DNA of 64,000 nt from positions 25,560,001 to 25,624,000 of the forward strand of contig NC_133024.1 of NCBI RefSeq assembly GCF_048771995.1, in the 5' to 3' direction. The translations under genes were made by a program, and so were the position numbers. Source of the DNA: Taeniopygia guttata. Its lineage: Eukaryota; Chordata; Aves; Passeriformes; Estrildidae. Below, one piece after another: positions 48,466 to 61,956 of the stretch (positions are counted from its first letter, which is position 1; the number at the start of each line of letters is the position of its first letter). The notes under the pieces were generated by a model, which saw only the letters and a list, made by a program, of their open reading frames with translations, searched no databases and had not been told where the DNA came from.

Positions 48466-50015
48466 TAACTGTAGACTAACACATAAAGAGCCCTCAAAAG
48501 AGATGCAATTGATGTAATCTAAATGCACATCTTGACTCTCTCAAATTTTCATCTCTTTCAAAACATTTATTTTGGGAAAAAAACAGATGAAAAAAGCCTT
48601 TAAGGGAGCTGAAAAATTGGTGCAGCATGTATAGGCAGAATGAACTTTTCAGCCCAACAGGTTCATTTTGATGTAGTGCTGAAAGAGAGGCTTCTTCCCA
48701 AGGGTGACATTGCTGCCTGGTGAATCAAAAGGTGCAAAACCGAAGATGTCAAATCACAGACAACAGAACAATCGCATTCAGAAATGTGGCAGTCTTCATG
48801 AGCTCTGCAATCCTGATCACACCAACCCTGACAGAGAAATGGTACACACACACCTCTGCAAAGACCACACCTGGAGAAACATCTGCTGAGAAGAACTTTT
48901 GGGAAGGTGGCTGTGTGGCCAGAGGCAGAGAAGAACAACTGGGGAGAAGGAGCGATGTGCAAAGGGCAGAGCCACTCCTGCTGCCTCAGGAGGGGAGCAG
49001 GAGACCTTGGCTCACCCATGATGGGTCTGTGCTGCTACTGCCAGTCCTGGTGGGAGATGGAGCTCTGCTGGTGCGGAGCAGCCTCGGCTGTCAGGACACC
49101 GGGCCGCACGCTGACAGTGGGAAATCAGCCGGATAACTGTTCCGGCATCACAAACACCGCGGGACGGGGTTTTGCAATTCAAAATCCGGTGCTTCTGAGA
49201 CAGACTCCTGCTTTTTCCTTCTGCTCTTCTTGTCCAACAAGATCCCTTCTAGTTTGGCCTGAGAAACCTGCAATATTGCCATCCCCAAGGCGATCAAAAA
49301 AAGTCACAAGCCAGACTTACTGCAACACCCTCCGCGATGAAGCTACTTGAAAACTATGAGTTAAAACACACAGCATATCTGAAGATTATTTTTAATTTAT
49401 ATTTAAAACTTTGGCACCTACATTTTCATGCTTTTCCCTGCAAACACAAAAGGAAAAAGAAAGAAAACCAAGAAACGCATCACATCATTCTAAAACCTGG
49501 GTTACAAAGGCTGAATGCCCAGGAACACTTGGCAGCTACAAAGTTGTTACCCTTCTTTTCAGGGTCTGTCCTGTGCTCATGCTTCATTCTGCTCCTGTCC
49601 CTGGCATTTCCAGAGCCACTTCCAGGCTCCTCAGATATCTTCATACCCCATAGACAGACAGACAGCAAGCTCAGTGAGGATAACCAGCAAGAGCTGCAGG
49701 ACCCACTGCAGGACAAGGTGCTTCTCACTGCATGCATGGGGCGCTCGCTGTGTGACTGAAACCTGAAATTTTGTGTTGACTGAAGCTAGGTGAGATTTTC
49801 AAGGTTCCTATCATTTTGGAAAGCACGTCCCAATATCATGAAGGCAATAACTTCTGAATGTTGATCTTACTATTTGTCTGTCCACTGTAGCTCCCTCAGC
49901 TTGCAAGGATTGCACAAGGTTGGCACATTTAGCTCTACTCTAGACTTTTCAACTTTGTAAGTGTAGGTTGACTACCCACTTGGCTTTTTTTTCAGTTCTG
50001 TGGTTTACATTTTGA

Positions 50016-50071
50016 ATTAAAGAAACCTCTATGCCAAAAAAAAAAAAAAAACCAAACAAACCAAAAAACCC
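50016..50071 (+). repeat. ATTAAA signal followed by A16 tract
   Basis: ATTAAA at 50,016-50,021 is followed 14 bases later by A16 (50,036-50,051) and an A-rich, C-interrupted tail. This is the layout of a retroposed message 3' end. No parent gene or target-site duplication is recognised, so it may be coincidence. Confidence 0.4.
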
Positions 50072-52973
50072 ACATTTACTTTTTTTGAACCAGCACACAG
50101 TCCTGCAAGAACTGACTCACACTTCTCCCACTAAGGAGCTGATAAGGCTTTTAACTCTCTAACCATAATTGCTAATCAATGACAGGCATGTGAGAAACAG
50201 ACACAGAATAGATTGGAGATGCTCAAAGGAAGGAAAATTAGGAGGGAATACCAAGAAGCATATGGAGCACGCCACAGATGAGACCAGTATGACCAGAGCT
50301 GATGGGGAGGTAAACCAAATCCTTGGAGCTGCCACAGAGTGACTTTGTGCCACTCAAAGATCTGAGCCCTCTCTTGTGTCCAGCTGCATCAGCTACAGAG
50401 CAGTAGGTGGATGGAATGAGCAGAAACCTCCAGGTTTCTGCCTCCCCAAAGGGGATGGGAGTCCAGGGGTCAGGACCCCACTGCCCCTCGAGCTGAGCTC
50501 ATCCCTGCTTGGCCAGGTGGCCTGGCAGCCTCCTCACACAGAGCCACGCACAGCAGGAAACAGCCAGAAAAGTCCTTCTGCCGAATTTTCGTGACAGCAC
50601 GGTACCCCCAGGTGGAAGCTCACCTTCCTGCAGCCAGTGAGAGAGGCAGTGGGATCTCTGCTGCGAGGCAGCAGCCTCTCCATTCGGGGCCTAGGAGGGC
50701 ACAGCTGCCTCCCCCAGAAATGGGCAGGGGACATACCCCAAGCACAGCTCTGAGAAGGAGCAGTGCTGCTCCCATGCCCAAACCTCTGCCCACAGCCAGG
50801 GCAGCAGCAGCTGTGCTGCTTGGACAGGAAGGACACACAGAGGCTTTTCACCACTTTGGGAAAAATCTTGGGTTTTCCTCACTCCGTAACAACTTCACCA
50901 ATCATTTCATTTATTAGTGTGAGACCACACCATAGGTGTTGTTCTGACTCCATGGGACAGCCTCCCTGCTCATTCCCAAGCCCTGAGTCAGGAAGGTCTC
51001 CATCCCAAGTGCTGGGCATGTAGCAGATGACCTGAAGGTGGGATGGCAGGGGCTACCTCTCCAGAAACACACTGCACCTTCCACGAAGAGGCAGAAGAGG
51101 CCAGGGCTGGCTACAGGGCCAAACTGTGTGGCCACCATGCCTCATGCCCACAGAAACGCAGTTCCTGCCTGCCACACTGCCAGGCACAGCCAAAGAGATG
51201 CAAAGTTGGAGGTGTGCAAATGTCCCCAGGCATCTGCTTCACAATTTGCCCTGGGAGCTGCTGCAGGCAAACCATGAGCCCACCCATCTGCCAGGCTGGT
51301 CAATCCTGGATCCCTGCGATGGATCACATCCCTGTCCCAGAGAGGATGGCACCTTGGCACAGGACAAGGAGGCTGCAGGATTCCACGGTGGCTGTGTGAC
51401 ACTCACACTTTTCCACCAGGATGCTGATTCAAGGTGCTGTGACCGGTGCAGCATTACCAGATCTCAGGGCTGTGCCCATTCCTGGTGCCTCTGTTGCCTT
51501 TTTTATACCTGCTCCCATCCATCCACATGCATGATCTGCCTCAGAAATCTTTTTGTGAGTTTTCCCAGGCCTTTTTCCAGGTCATTCCCATCAATTGCTG
51601 CTACCTTCTCCTTTGGGCATATGCCCCAATATGCTGCTCTGAGGCACAGCTCAGCCCCAAGCACTACTGCTGGAGGCTCCAACATCCCTTCCTTCCATCA
51701 GCTCCGTCTGCCTTCGCGGTGTTAGCACCAGCCCAAAAAACAAGAACATGCTAAAGAGTCTTACAGGAAGGTGTAGCCTGAGATTTTTTTCTGTCTTAAC
51801 TGTACCACCTTTAGAGAGCCATCATGAATAAGAGGTAAAAAAAGCCTGATGATTTAGAAGTTTGATTTACAAGGGAGATCTACCTTGTGGTTGAGGTGTG
51901 TATGACTTAATTACAAGCAGAACCTCACCCCCACTGAAGCTGTTTGCTGCCGAGCTATCAAATGCAGAGGAGGAAGAGACCTCAGAAGGAGAATTTCCAT
52001 AAAGATATATTTCACATTAAGCATATGCCTTCAAGAGCTCTCCCTTTCCAAAGCTGGCAGGAAGCTGCAGCTGCTCCTTCATGCAATCAGACACCATCCC
52101 CTCACAGCCCTCGCAGCACCAGCACACCTGTGTTTTCACAAACAGGGCTAGGATGGCCAGGCTGCAAAGCCACACAGCGCCAAGCATGGGGACAGCTTCT
52201 AGCCCTAACAAGGTCAGCAGGTTTTTTCTCTATTTCACTTTTTTTCTTTGAGATCTGGCAGGATTTTGGAAATCAAGTGACACATTTAGTCCTTAAAGAG
52301 GCAGGAAAACAGAGCACTACAGCTCTTTCACCTTACCCCTGATGACCAAGCAGCAGGGCATATTTTCCCCTAGGAGACAGATTTGACTTAAGGCTCTGAA
52401 AGCCAGATATGTCCACGGCTCCCCTGGCTCCCCTCCCAAGCTGCACCCAGTGCTGCCCTGCTCAGGCTTCTAGTTTCCTTGCTGGGCAAAACAAGCCCCC
52501 CACCAAGGGGCAGGGTCACATCAAGGTTTCCACGAGGTCTGCCAGCCTGACTCCCTGCAGACGGCAGTGAGGCTTGCTCAGGGGTGGAGAGGGGAAGCTC
52601 CAAAACTGGAGGCACAACCAAACCTGTGTGGAAAGTGCTGCTTGAAAGTGTGGCAGGACAGAGCTGACAGCACAGTAAGAGCGGAGCGTGCAGTGCCCCG
52701 GCAGCAGGTGGGTGAGGGGATGTGGCAGCTGTGCCAAGGCTGCATTAGAAATGCCAGCTGCAACTCAACACTGGCAGCTCCTGCTTACCCGGGATCTGGT
52801 TCCCTTGGCCTCCTCCCTACCCCTCTGAGGATGCAGACACCTGTGGGGCAGTGGAAAATCCAGCTCTGGGTCCATGAGCCATTCTTCCCTCAGAGGTGAC
52901 CAAGTCCCAGGGAGTTGTGTCATGCTGTGGCAGCCAAGGAGAAGCAAACAAGCTGGGTCCTGGAGTGTTTCCT

Positions 52974-52989
52974 GGGGGGGGGGGGGGGG
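52974..52989. repeat. G16 homopolymer
   Basis: Sixteen consecutive G on the plus strand. On the minus strand it lies a few bases inside a possible intron, just after a splice-donor-like AAGG|GTAAGA at 52,995-52,990. Such runs can form quadruplexes and are prone to length error in assemblies. Confidence 0.85.
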
Positions 52990-53800
52990 TCTTACCCTTA
53001 GCAGCACTGTGAATCCAGGGCACACGGGTCCCCCTCTCTCTCTTTCCACCCAGCAGGTTGCTGCACTGTGGAGTTGGTTGCAACTTTACTTCCCCGTTTT
53101 GAACTCTGAAAGGCACACGGCTCGCCCAGGTAATAGCAGTTTGGTTAGCATAAATTGACTTAGCGCCGCAGCTTCACATCTTTGCATCCTGCAAGGCAGC
53201 TCTTTCCCATCGCCAGGTGCTAGCAGGCTCCCGCTCCTACAGGCGCCTCCCGGGGGCTGCTTGGAACCTTTGGGACAGTATTTTCTGGAGAGCTACAAAC
53301 ACCGGCCCAAGCCCGCCCCGTTTCGAGCTCAGGGGCGCACTCCGGGCACAGGCAAGCCAGCGAAGGGCGAAAGAGGAGCTCTGCATCCCCCAAATCGCGG
53401 CTCCGTGCCGCAGGGCGGGAGCGCTCGGGGCTCCCAGCCCATCCCGCGGCCTCACCGCGCCGGGCTCCGGCCGGCTGCACCCGCGGGCTGTGGGCAAAGG
53501 GGCACGGGCAGCAAAACCACAAAGCGAACAGCGCCGGGGCAGGAAGACAACTCGGGAGGTAACCCGGGCGCCCTCGTCGCATCCATCCCGCTCGCAGCCC
53601 CAGCCGCGGCTGCCAGCCCCTCTCTCCCCCAGCGCGTCCGGCGGAGCCCCGACCCACCTGCGGGGCGGCACCCGTACCCAGGGTGCCAGCCTGCGGAAAC
53701 CTGCGGACACCTGCGGGAGCCTGGCAGGAGCAGCCCCGCAGCCGCCGCGGGACGCGGAGCTCGGCGCCGGCGGCCGCCCCTCAGCGCCCGGCTCCGCCCG

Positions 53801-53831
53801 GCACGGCACGGCCCGGCCCGGCCCGGCCCGG
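53801..53831. repeat. GCACG/GCCCG pentanucleotide run in CpG island
   Basis: Two GCACG-like units pass into about five GCCCG units. A short GC-rich tandem with quadruplex or slippage potential. Confidence 0.75.
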
Positions 53832-54056
53832 GGGAGGCGGGCGGCGGGAGGGGCCCGCGCGGCCGCGCTCCTCCCGCCGGGGCGGCGGCGCCGGCCCCGC
53901 TCCCGTCTGACCCGGGACAAAACTTTCGGCAGCGGGGAAAAAGCCCGGAGGCCGGGGCTGTCCCGGCAGGGCTGGATCCCGTTTCACGCCGGCGGCTCCT
54001 CCCGGCGAGAGCAGCACGGCAGCCTCCCCAGAACACCGCGGAGCCGGGAGAGCGGG

Positions 54057-54090
54057 GCCCCCGGCACAGCCCCCGGCACAGCCCCCGGCT
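54057..54090. repeat. 12-base minisatellite in CpG island
   Basis: Nearly three copies of GCCCCCGGCACA, the last incomplete. Confidence 0.85.
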
Positions 54091-57000
54091 GACCTGGCCG
54101 CGCCCCGCAGCCCTTCAGCCCCTGTCCCGCTGCTGCCGGCGGGATGCGCCCGGCTGGGAACGGGCCGCCTCGCCCGGGCGCTCCTGGCAGCTGAGGCAGC
54201 ACAAAGCCCCACGTCTGTGGCAAAACCGGCCCGAGAAGGTGAGTAAACGCGAGGGCGGCCAACCTCGCGCTCCGTGACCTGCTTGTGCCGCCCCATGGCT
54301 AGTGGGAGCCAGCGTGACTACTGCAGTAGGTATGTTTGTGTGAGCAGCGCTCGGTGTCTTGCGGACAGACCCACCGTCACTGACAGCATCCCCGTGCTGA
54401 CCGATTCCTTGTCTTGCCTCCCACGGTCGTGCAGCTCGCTCGCATCAACTTTTTGCTTTCTCCCCTCAAGACACTCACTCCATTTTACTGGAACTTTTCC
54501 ACAACTCTGAAAGCCAAAAGCTCTGCTCCAGCACCGCAGTTTCTTTCCCAGCCTGCAGCCAAGTGCCAGGTGCTGCTGGAAGGGGCTGTTTGCAGACAGG
54601 TGTCGGCCATGCAGGTTTTCCCTCTTTACACCGTTCTGTTTACCTCATTTACCCAACTCTGCTAGGCTCTGCCATGAGCTGTGCTAATTTTTCACTCCTG
54701 CTCATTCCCAGACCTACAGAGCCATGGACCAGGGGCAGTTGTGGTCTGAATGGGAGCAGAGAGGTTTGCACAGTACTGTTGGTCAGGCTGTGCCCCACAG
54801 CACCATCAGAAACAATGACCTCTCACTTCCCAAGCTTGGTAAAAGCATCCAGTTTGCAGCCTCTGGTTCTGGCCCCACTGCCCTTTACGAGATTTGACTG
54901 ATGTCCCAGAGGAAAATCTGCTATAGGACCTCTCCACTCCCTTTTCCCATCCTCCTCTGAGGTGAAACAGAGGCACGAATATTGCCCAGGGAGTCCAACA
55001 CCCCACTCCAGAAAGTATTTTCCAGCCTGGGCAGTGATGGGCGATGAAGGCTCTGTGGGGCCAAGGGTCACATCCAGAGCAGGTGAAGGAGGCCCTTGTT
55101 ACTGCCATGTAATGAAAAAGCCCCTTGGAAAGCCTTGGGAGACGAAGGTCCAGCAATTTAAAATATGGAGGCCCATGGATTAATTCTGAATTTTGGCACT
55201 GAAAGTAGCCCTCCAATTTACAGAGGTGCAGATTATCTGCTGTTCACATTGGCTATAATGAAGGTCACCGTGTTTCAGAATCTCTGGAAATCTATCTCTT
55301 TTAAAACACGCAGGCTCTTAGACCAAACTTAACAATCTGGTCTCTGCCTCCATGAAACCAGGACCATAAGTAGAAACATCTCTCAGCAGGACGTGAGGGG
55401 AGAGGAGTGAGACCCTGACTGTTCACGCTGGAGCAGGAGTGAAGTGACTTATTTCTGGTTCCTCCCAAAGCTAGAAGAGAGCACTCCTGTTGTCCCACTG
55501 ACTCATGCTTATTACTAAGCACTTTGTAAACTGTGATAATGAAAAATGGCAGCTCTGGTGGTATGGACAATTGTTACAGACATGTGTATGTGCATCACCT
55601 CTTATTCCTCACCCAGCAGAAGTGGGACCACAGCCTCATCCCAATTAGCTTTGCAGCCCCACAAGAGCTAGGACATCCTTCTGGGTGTCACTTGGCATTG
55701 TCAGAGAACACGCAGTTGCAGCCAGGATGTTGGGGAGTCTGGGAAAAATGCCTGGGTGTTTTGTCTGGAGGCAGGAAAGTGCTTGCTGCAGTACGGGTAT
55801 GCACTAAAGAAGAATTAGTGCTGCTGAGCAGGAAGGAATGGAGGTCTGGAAAGGCACAAGTGAGGGCAGAAAGCCCATAGTTAAGGTGAGTTGTGTTACA
55901 AACTCTGCAGGGAGGAGGGTCCTGCTGTGCTTAAAGCACAGTCAGTAGCCCCATGTTGGAAACACATCACCCTGTGCCAGAGAATAGCTGGAGCCCAGCA
56001 GCAGCATGGTTCAGCCCGAGGCTGGGTCCTAGGAAGGGAAAACAAAAGCTGAACTCATTTGAAACTGCCAGGGGAGGCAGGATGCAATTTTCTCCATCTG
56101 TCTTCCATGTCTTTTCTCAGCCCTTACTCTTTTTAAACATCCTGTTAAAGAGTTGAATTCTGAGCTCCCTGGAGGGGTTCAGTATCCATCACAACACTGC
56201 CTGATAAGAAGGATAAACCACCTGCTCATGCCTCTTCACTGCTGCTCTTCATCTTCATCCTTAGCACCTTGTTCATCCTGCATAGAGCCACTTACATGTT
56301 ACACCTGCTGGATGCCTTGTGGGAGCTCTGATCACCTGGGACACAGCACCTCATTTTGGAGGTCTGGCCCACATCATTTGCTCCAAGATGTACACAAGGG
56401 TTGGATACTTGTTTCAAGTTTACTGTTGGAAAAAGGCGGCTTGGAGCTGATTTTTGTGGACTGAGACTCACCCCTGCTTGACAGTCATTAGTTCTAACTA
56501 ATGAAATAACACTCTCTTGTGGGGTCTGGCTCAGGGTTTTAGCCCATTTAACACTTATGTTTTGTCCATCCTCAAGGGTTCCCACCCAACCAGGGTGTCA
56601 CACAGAAACATCAAAAATACCCTGACTGCAGCTTTTGGTCATCTGCTAAACTCTTCTTAAGCAACTCACATTGCAGTCAAATTTCACTAAATTTGCCTGA
56701 GTTTTCTTTAGAATGAATTGCATTCAGTTTTTGCTTCATCTTGGGAAAAATTAGTGTCTTGGAAAAGCCAAATTTATATATGACTACCTATGATTGTCCT
56801 GACTTTGCTCAAGTCCATTACAACTGCTCAGCTCCACCGTCTCTCTACCCATCACGATGGATCTAAAAGGGAGACAGGGTGTGCTGGATGCACGCATCCT
56901 CTGCTGGGAAATTATCATCCAGCATACTTAGAAACTCTCATGGGACTTGACTGTGGCCTGCAGGCAATCTCCACAGATGTGTCCCAGAATTAAATTATCT

Positions 57001-59727
57001 ATGCAAATACAGTTTTCTTTTCACACGTTGCAAATGAGCCTGTAGAGAGAGACCCGTGCTGGGCCTCGTTTGATGAGGCAGTCAGGTAGACACAGGCTTG
57101 CACACGGTGCTCCTGCTTGGGCTTTCCTGATCTACACAGTCAGCTCCGAGTCCCCGCTGTAGAACGGGTAATGTTGCCATTAGCATGAAGCACCAGCCTT
57201 CTCTCTTCAGGCTCTCTCTCCTTTCTCAGCATGAGGCAGCCAGCAGTTGTAACATTCCCCTTTAAAAAATCATCTAGCCACACTTAGGCAATACCAGTTT
57301 TGTCTGATTCATTCCTACAAGGGAAACTTCTTCACGTTTTCCTCTTACAAAGTTTCCTATTTGGGAGTTTAAACAACTGAACATTTTATTTTCACATACT
57401 CACCTAGTCCATGGTCCCTTGGGTGTAAATGGTTTAAGTTTTTGAAGGTTCATTAAAGCTATCCTGCCTTTCCCAGCCCATTTCCAGGCCATGAGGTTGG
57501 GCACTGGACTTTGGACAGCCAGCCATCCAGAGAACCCATCTGCAAGATCCAAGGTTTGTGCCCCACACAGTGAAGCCTCTAAAACAGCAGACACTTCTTC
57601 AGCCTTCAGGAGTTTCTATTCTCTTCTCCAGTTCTCAGGAGCAGGACCTTGGACTTTTTTTCTACTTTCCTGAGATTTCTGAAGACTTGACAAGTCTTTT
57701 GCAGTTCCCATACCATCCTGTTGGCTTTCTGATACCTTCCAAACAACCTCTTCTCAACCTCTCTTCATTCCCCTTGACACAAGTTCCCCATTGTAACCAT
57801 TTACCTTGATAAGGCAACTGGGAACATGTGTGGACTATTCTTACACAGAACTACCCTCAGGGAGGTTCCCACTGCTCACTCTGTTCCTCCCAGTACATCC
57901 TGGAAGTGTCCACTCAGATGGTGTAATCTCTGCAGTAGTAGTTGGGTGCAGCTGAGGACATGAGTATGAACTGGGTCACATTCCCTTTAAAGCCCATTTT
58001 CCATGTCTCTGTGAACTGCTGTAAGATAACTTTGTAACTCACTCATGCCACAGAAAATTTTGAGCCCAGTTAGTGCCTCTCCATCCAAGGCAAGTTAAAA
58101 AACCTTTGTTTGTCATACAAGGCTCTGCATCTTCCCAGATTTGAATCAGTCTCTCAGAAAGATGATCTTTCTATGGTTGATGTGGACTCCACTGTTGCTA
58201 GATGGACAAGCCAAGATCTGAGGAGTGAGCCAGGTGGAAAAAGAAATAGGAAAGAGTGGGGAAAACCAGAGGGATCAAGAATATGGTGGAAGAATAACAC
58301 CATGTGAAGAAAAGTGACATGTGACCCACATCCCCTTGTAGTGGAAGCTACAGCACTTTGAACTTGTCTAGGGCAGGAAGATCAGCTCCAGCGTGGTTTC
58401 CACCATGCTTAGAACTGCAGCTCACTCCCACCCATGAAAACTGGTTTGTTAGCAACACCCTGCTCATCCTGCCTGTCTCTTATGCAAAATAAGGCTAATC
58501 CCAGAATCATCTGACAGGGGGCCAGGTCAGAAAGTCACAGAGGGCTTGGGCCTGAGACATGATCTCCTTCGAAGCTGCTGTTTGGCAGCTCTCTGTAGAA
58601 GTGAAGCTGGTGCTCACTGCTGGAAGAAAGGCTGGTCTCAACTCTCCCTAATCCTTTCTGCTCCATCCATGATGCCAATCTGTGGGGTGTTAGAAGCTCT
58701 CTGTATGAAGACTCTTTGCATCCTGCCAGTGGCATTCCTGGATGGGGACCAGCTGGATGGAGAAAACCCTCAGTCAGTCTGTCGGATGTGGGAGAGAGGC
58801 TGACAACCTTTTGTAAGCTGTTTTCCCACATGCTTTCTAATTATTGCCTTTTTGGGGGAATAGCATCAAGGGGAAAACATGAGGTTATGAATTAGGTACT
58901 GTGGCAAGGAAAAGGGAGCCAGGGTAGAGCTTCTGAGAAAGCTGCAGGATGATCCTACGCCGCAGTGTGTAGCCAGACTGTGTGGGAATCAAGTGAGTCT
59001 GTGATCAAGCTTTTTGGTGGAGGAGGCACCAAGCAGCTCTATGGCTCTACAAACAAGGATGTTCATACAGATTTGGTCCTGGGACTCAGAGACAAATGGC
59101 CTCATCTTTGATGAGATCCTTTCCAAACAGTTAGGACCATCGCTCCAAATGTCCCCCCATTCCTCTTTCTTCCCTCCACTTTACATACTGAGCATGATGT
59201 CACAGGGTGTTGAATCATGGTCAGTTGGGGTCACCTGTCCTGGCTGTGACCAACCCCCCAGGACTCCCCAGCCTCCTCCCCAGCCTGGCAGCATGAAAAG
59301 CAGAAAAGACCTTGGTTCTGTGTAAGATCTGCTCAACAATAACATTTCTATATTATCAACCCTGTGGACAGCACAAATTCAAAATACAGCCCCATAACAG
59401 TCACTGTGAAGAAACTTAACTCTACCCCAGCCAAAACCAGCACAAAGGAGAGAGAGAAACTTGGTGGATCATTCCCTCTTCCATATAGGGTTGGACCACA
59501 TGCACAGCTTTTATTAAACATCAGCAAATCTCTCTCACAGCAATGGGATTGGACAGAATCAAATTTTATGGCTAAGCACAGGTTCTGCCAGTGGGAGGAC
59601 AGGGCATCCTTGACTGAGCTGTCCACAGGTTGACACATTTTATTTACCATTATATAAAAAGTAGTGCAGGAGGGTGGGCAGGTGGGATGGAAGAAAGCAG
59701 AAGAAGAACCATACAGTTTTCTTCTTG

Positions 59728-59759
59728 TTTTTTTTTTTTTTTTTGGTTTTTTTTTTTTT
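59728..59759. repeat. T17-GG-T13 tract
   Basis: Two T runs separated by GG. Read on the minus strand it resembles an old poly-A tail, but no polyadenylation signal lies next to it. Confidence 0.85.
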
Positions 59760-61956
59760 GGTGAGGGAATAACAAATGCCCTCCAAGGCTGGATGGTGCT
59801 TCAGTGAAAGGCCATGCCTTGGTACCACACTGCTGAAAAGGCTGCAGAGGTCTGAGATCCTGAAGGACCAGGCAGGCTCTGCCCAAGCTCTAGTGCATGC
59901 TGACACAGGAGAGCAGGAGTTCAGCTAATTTTAGGTAAGAGACTGGTCATGCCAGATGCAGTCAATAAGCTTGCCCACTCTTTCCTTTCATACTGAGTCT
60001 TAAGGTAGGATTTATATTAAACGTTTAGCATGACCTGGAACCCAGAGGAAACATTCAACATTCATGCGAATCTGAACCACCAAAGCTTTTAAGGTTCCCT
60101 TCATGCTATCAGCAACACCCAGTGCCAGCAGTGATTAGTGGTCTCCTGGGAGGTATCTCAGCCTCTTAGGATTTGACAGGGAAACAATAAAGTTTGCAGT
60201 GAAGCCGAGTTTCAGCTGTGCCCATCTGCTAAAGAATAAGTGGTAAATGATAGTTTCCTTCAGTTGTAGCAGTCCATGACTACTCATGAAGTCATGTAAT
60301 GATCTCATCTCAGTTATTCACCATGTTCTTTCTTCTTCCTGACACAGTGAAGATGTTTTTCTTTCTAACAGTAGAGAGTAAAACCAAACCCAAATCCCCA
60401 TTAATACAGATCTAATGCACATGCAGTGCACAACAGAAGTATCTCTTGTTTCTGGCTCTAGCTGCCACATCTGAAATATTTTTCCATCTAAGAACCGGAA
60501 AAACAGGCCACTGCCTTCCTTTTAAGGTGTTCCCTTGTCACAGCAGGGGCCTGGATGCTAAGCACTCTGCTGCCAGGTAAGGACTGCACATCCCTGTTCC
60601 AGATCCTCACAGACAATGCCCTCTTGCTCATGGCAGTCTTTTGAAACAAAGACTTCAAGCTGAGGCTGAGAACCATGTGGCATAGAGGGCATTGGGGGGA
60701 GATTTCATCACTCAAGATTAGTTCCTGATGCTGGTGGGGATGTGTTGAATGAGAAGGGTCCCACGTCCATCCTGAATGAGCCATCCTGGAGCAGAGACCC
60801 ACTGCCTGTGTCCTTCTCTGTCCCCATGGGGACAGCTATGGGGTGCTGGGGAGCAGCTGTGGAAGGTGTTTCTGGGCTCTCTCGAGGAAGAAGAGGAGGT
60901 ACTAAGATGTGAGGACAGAAGGAAAGGCCACAAACAACTCGCACCAACAAGCCCTGTGGAAAAGCACGCCCATGAGAGTGGGCTCCTTGGCATAGTGGAT
61001 GTCTATGTGAGTTGCCAAAGAAGGGGCTGCTGTGTGAGGAATGGAAGGGAAAAAGGTTACCATGGGGCCAGGGAAAAATCCTTGTGAAGAGCAAGAAGCC
61101 AGGAAGGAGGTGCTGTGTGGAGGCAAATGGGAATAAAGATAAGCCTGTGATGCTGAAAAGCTGAATCAGTCTGCTAAGTCAGTGCAAAGCCTTGGTTTTC
61201 ACAAGGACAGCACTGCTGACTTCAGAGACAAAGCCAGAAGGGGTTATGAGAAACAGAGCCAGGAAATGAAATTTACAACCATCTACATTTGGGCATCCAT
61301 AATGCCAAGAATAACTCAGTAAATAGGAAGTTTAAAGTCAGGAACTCGTCAGCTGAAGTGAACAAGGAAAGTAGAGCAGGAACAGGAGGGGTGAAAACTG
61401 AGAAACAAGACAAATGGAAGCCTGGCATGCAAGGAAACAGTTGTTTCTTATTCTCTGTAAAAGCTGGCACAAACAAATTTTAGAAGCAAAACTATTGTTT
61501 CGAATACAGCTTTCCGTGGATGTGCAACAGCCAATTTAATAATGACTAAAGTACACCTTACCCTTGGTGGATGCTGATCTAAATATGCCCACATTTTTCA
61601 CGTCACATGATAGTTTTTCCATGGCCTTTAAAGCTATTTTGAGTCAAGGACATGTACCTGAAAAATCACAGACCTTTAGTACAGAATTTTAAACTAAGCT
61701 GTGAAGCACTTTGATCAATGAGCTCACTGCTTTGTTGCCACTAAGAAATTCAAATCAGCGACTGCTGATTGTTTTACCCCAACATTTAGAATCTGAGATG
61801 GGAAAATATTGTACAACTCACAAGAGTTTCTGCTTACTGTCCTTTAAAGGGATTATAATCACAGGCTTCATAGGACAACACACACCAGCCTTGAAGTTGT
61901 GAACTCCTCAGTCTCTCTGAAGGTTCTGAAAGCAATTCATCATGAGATGCTTTAAA

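Larger units (their letters stand above)
45300..53199 (-). other. GPR156: Upstream region of GPR156, probably a 5' intron
   Basis: Between the first coding exon and the next CpG island I find no coding sequence. If the island is the GPR156 promoter, this is mostly its first intron. It contains three CR1 ends, an A-rich tail-like tract at 50.0 kb and a G16 run at 52.97 kb. Open frames of up to about 200 codons (for example at 51.1-51.7 kb) have no recognisable domain. Confidence 0.5.
53200..54290. promoter_or_regulatory. CpG island upstream of GPR156, probable promoter
   Basis: GC- and CpG-rich DNA with sharp edges, about 8 kb upstream of the GPR156 ATG. GC boxes are visible near 53,832-53,853. 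On the minus strand a good donor, CAG|GTGGGT, ends a possible non-coding exon at 53,658, and another, GCGCG|GTGAGG, at 53,456. On the plus strand AAG|GTGAGTAA lies at 54,239. The closest recognised gene in the right direction is GPR156, so it is the likely owner. Boundaries are by eye. Confidence 0.7.

Noticed and set aside
51126..51725. A 199-codon plus-strand frame rich in Cys, His and Pro.
   Set aside because: No family recognised, and other frames and the opposite strand are also open here. No start context or splice support is visible.
53217..54296. Frames up to 338 codons in the second CpG island.
   Set aside because: Same compositional effect; several run in overlapping frames and on opposite strands, and none has a recognisable domain.
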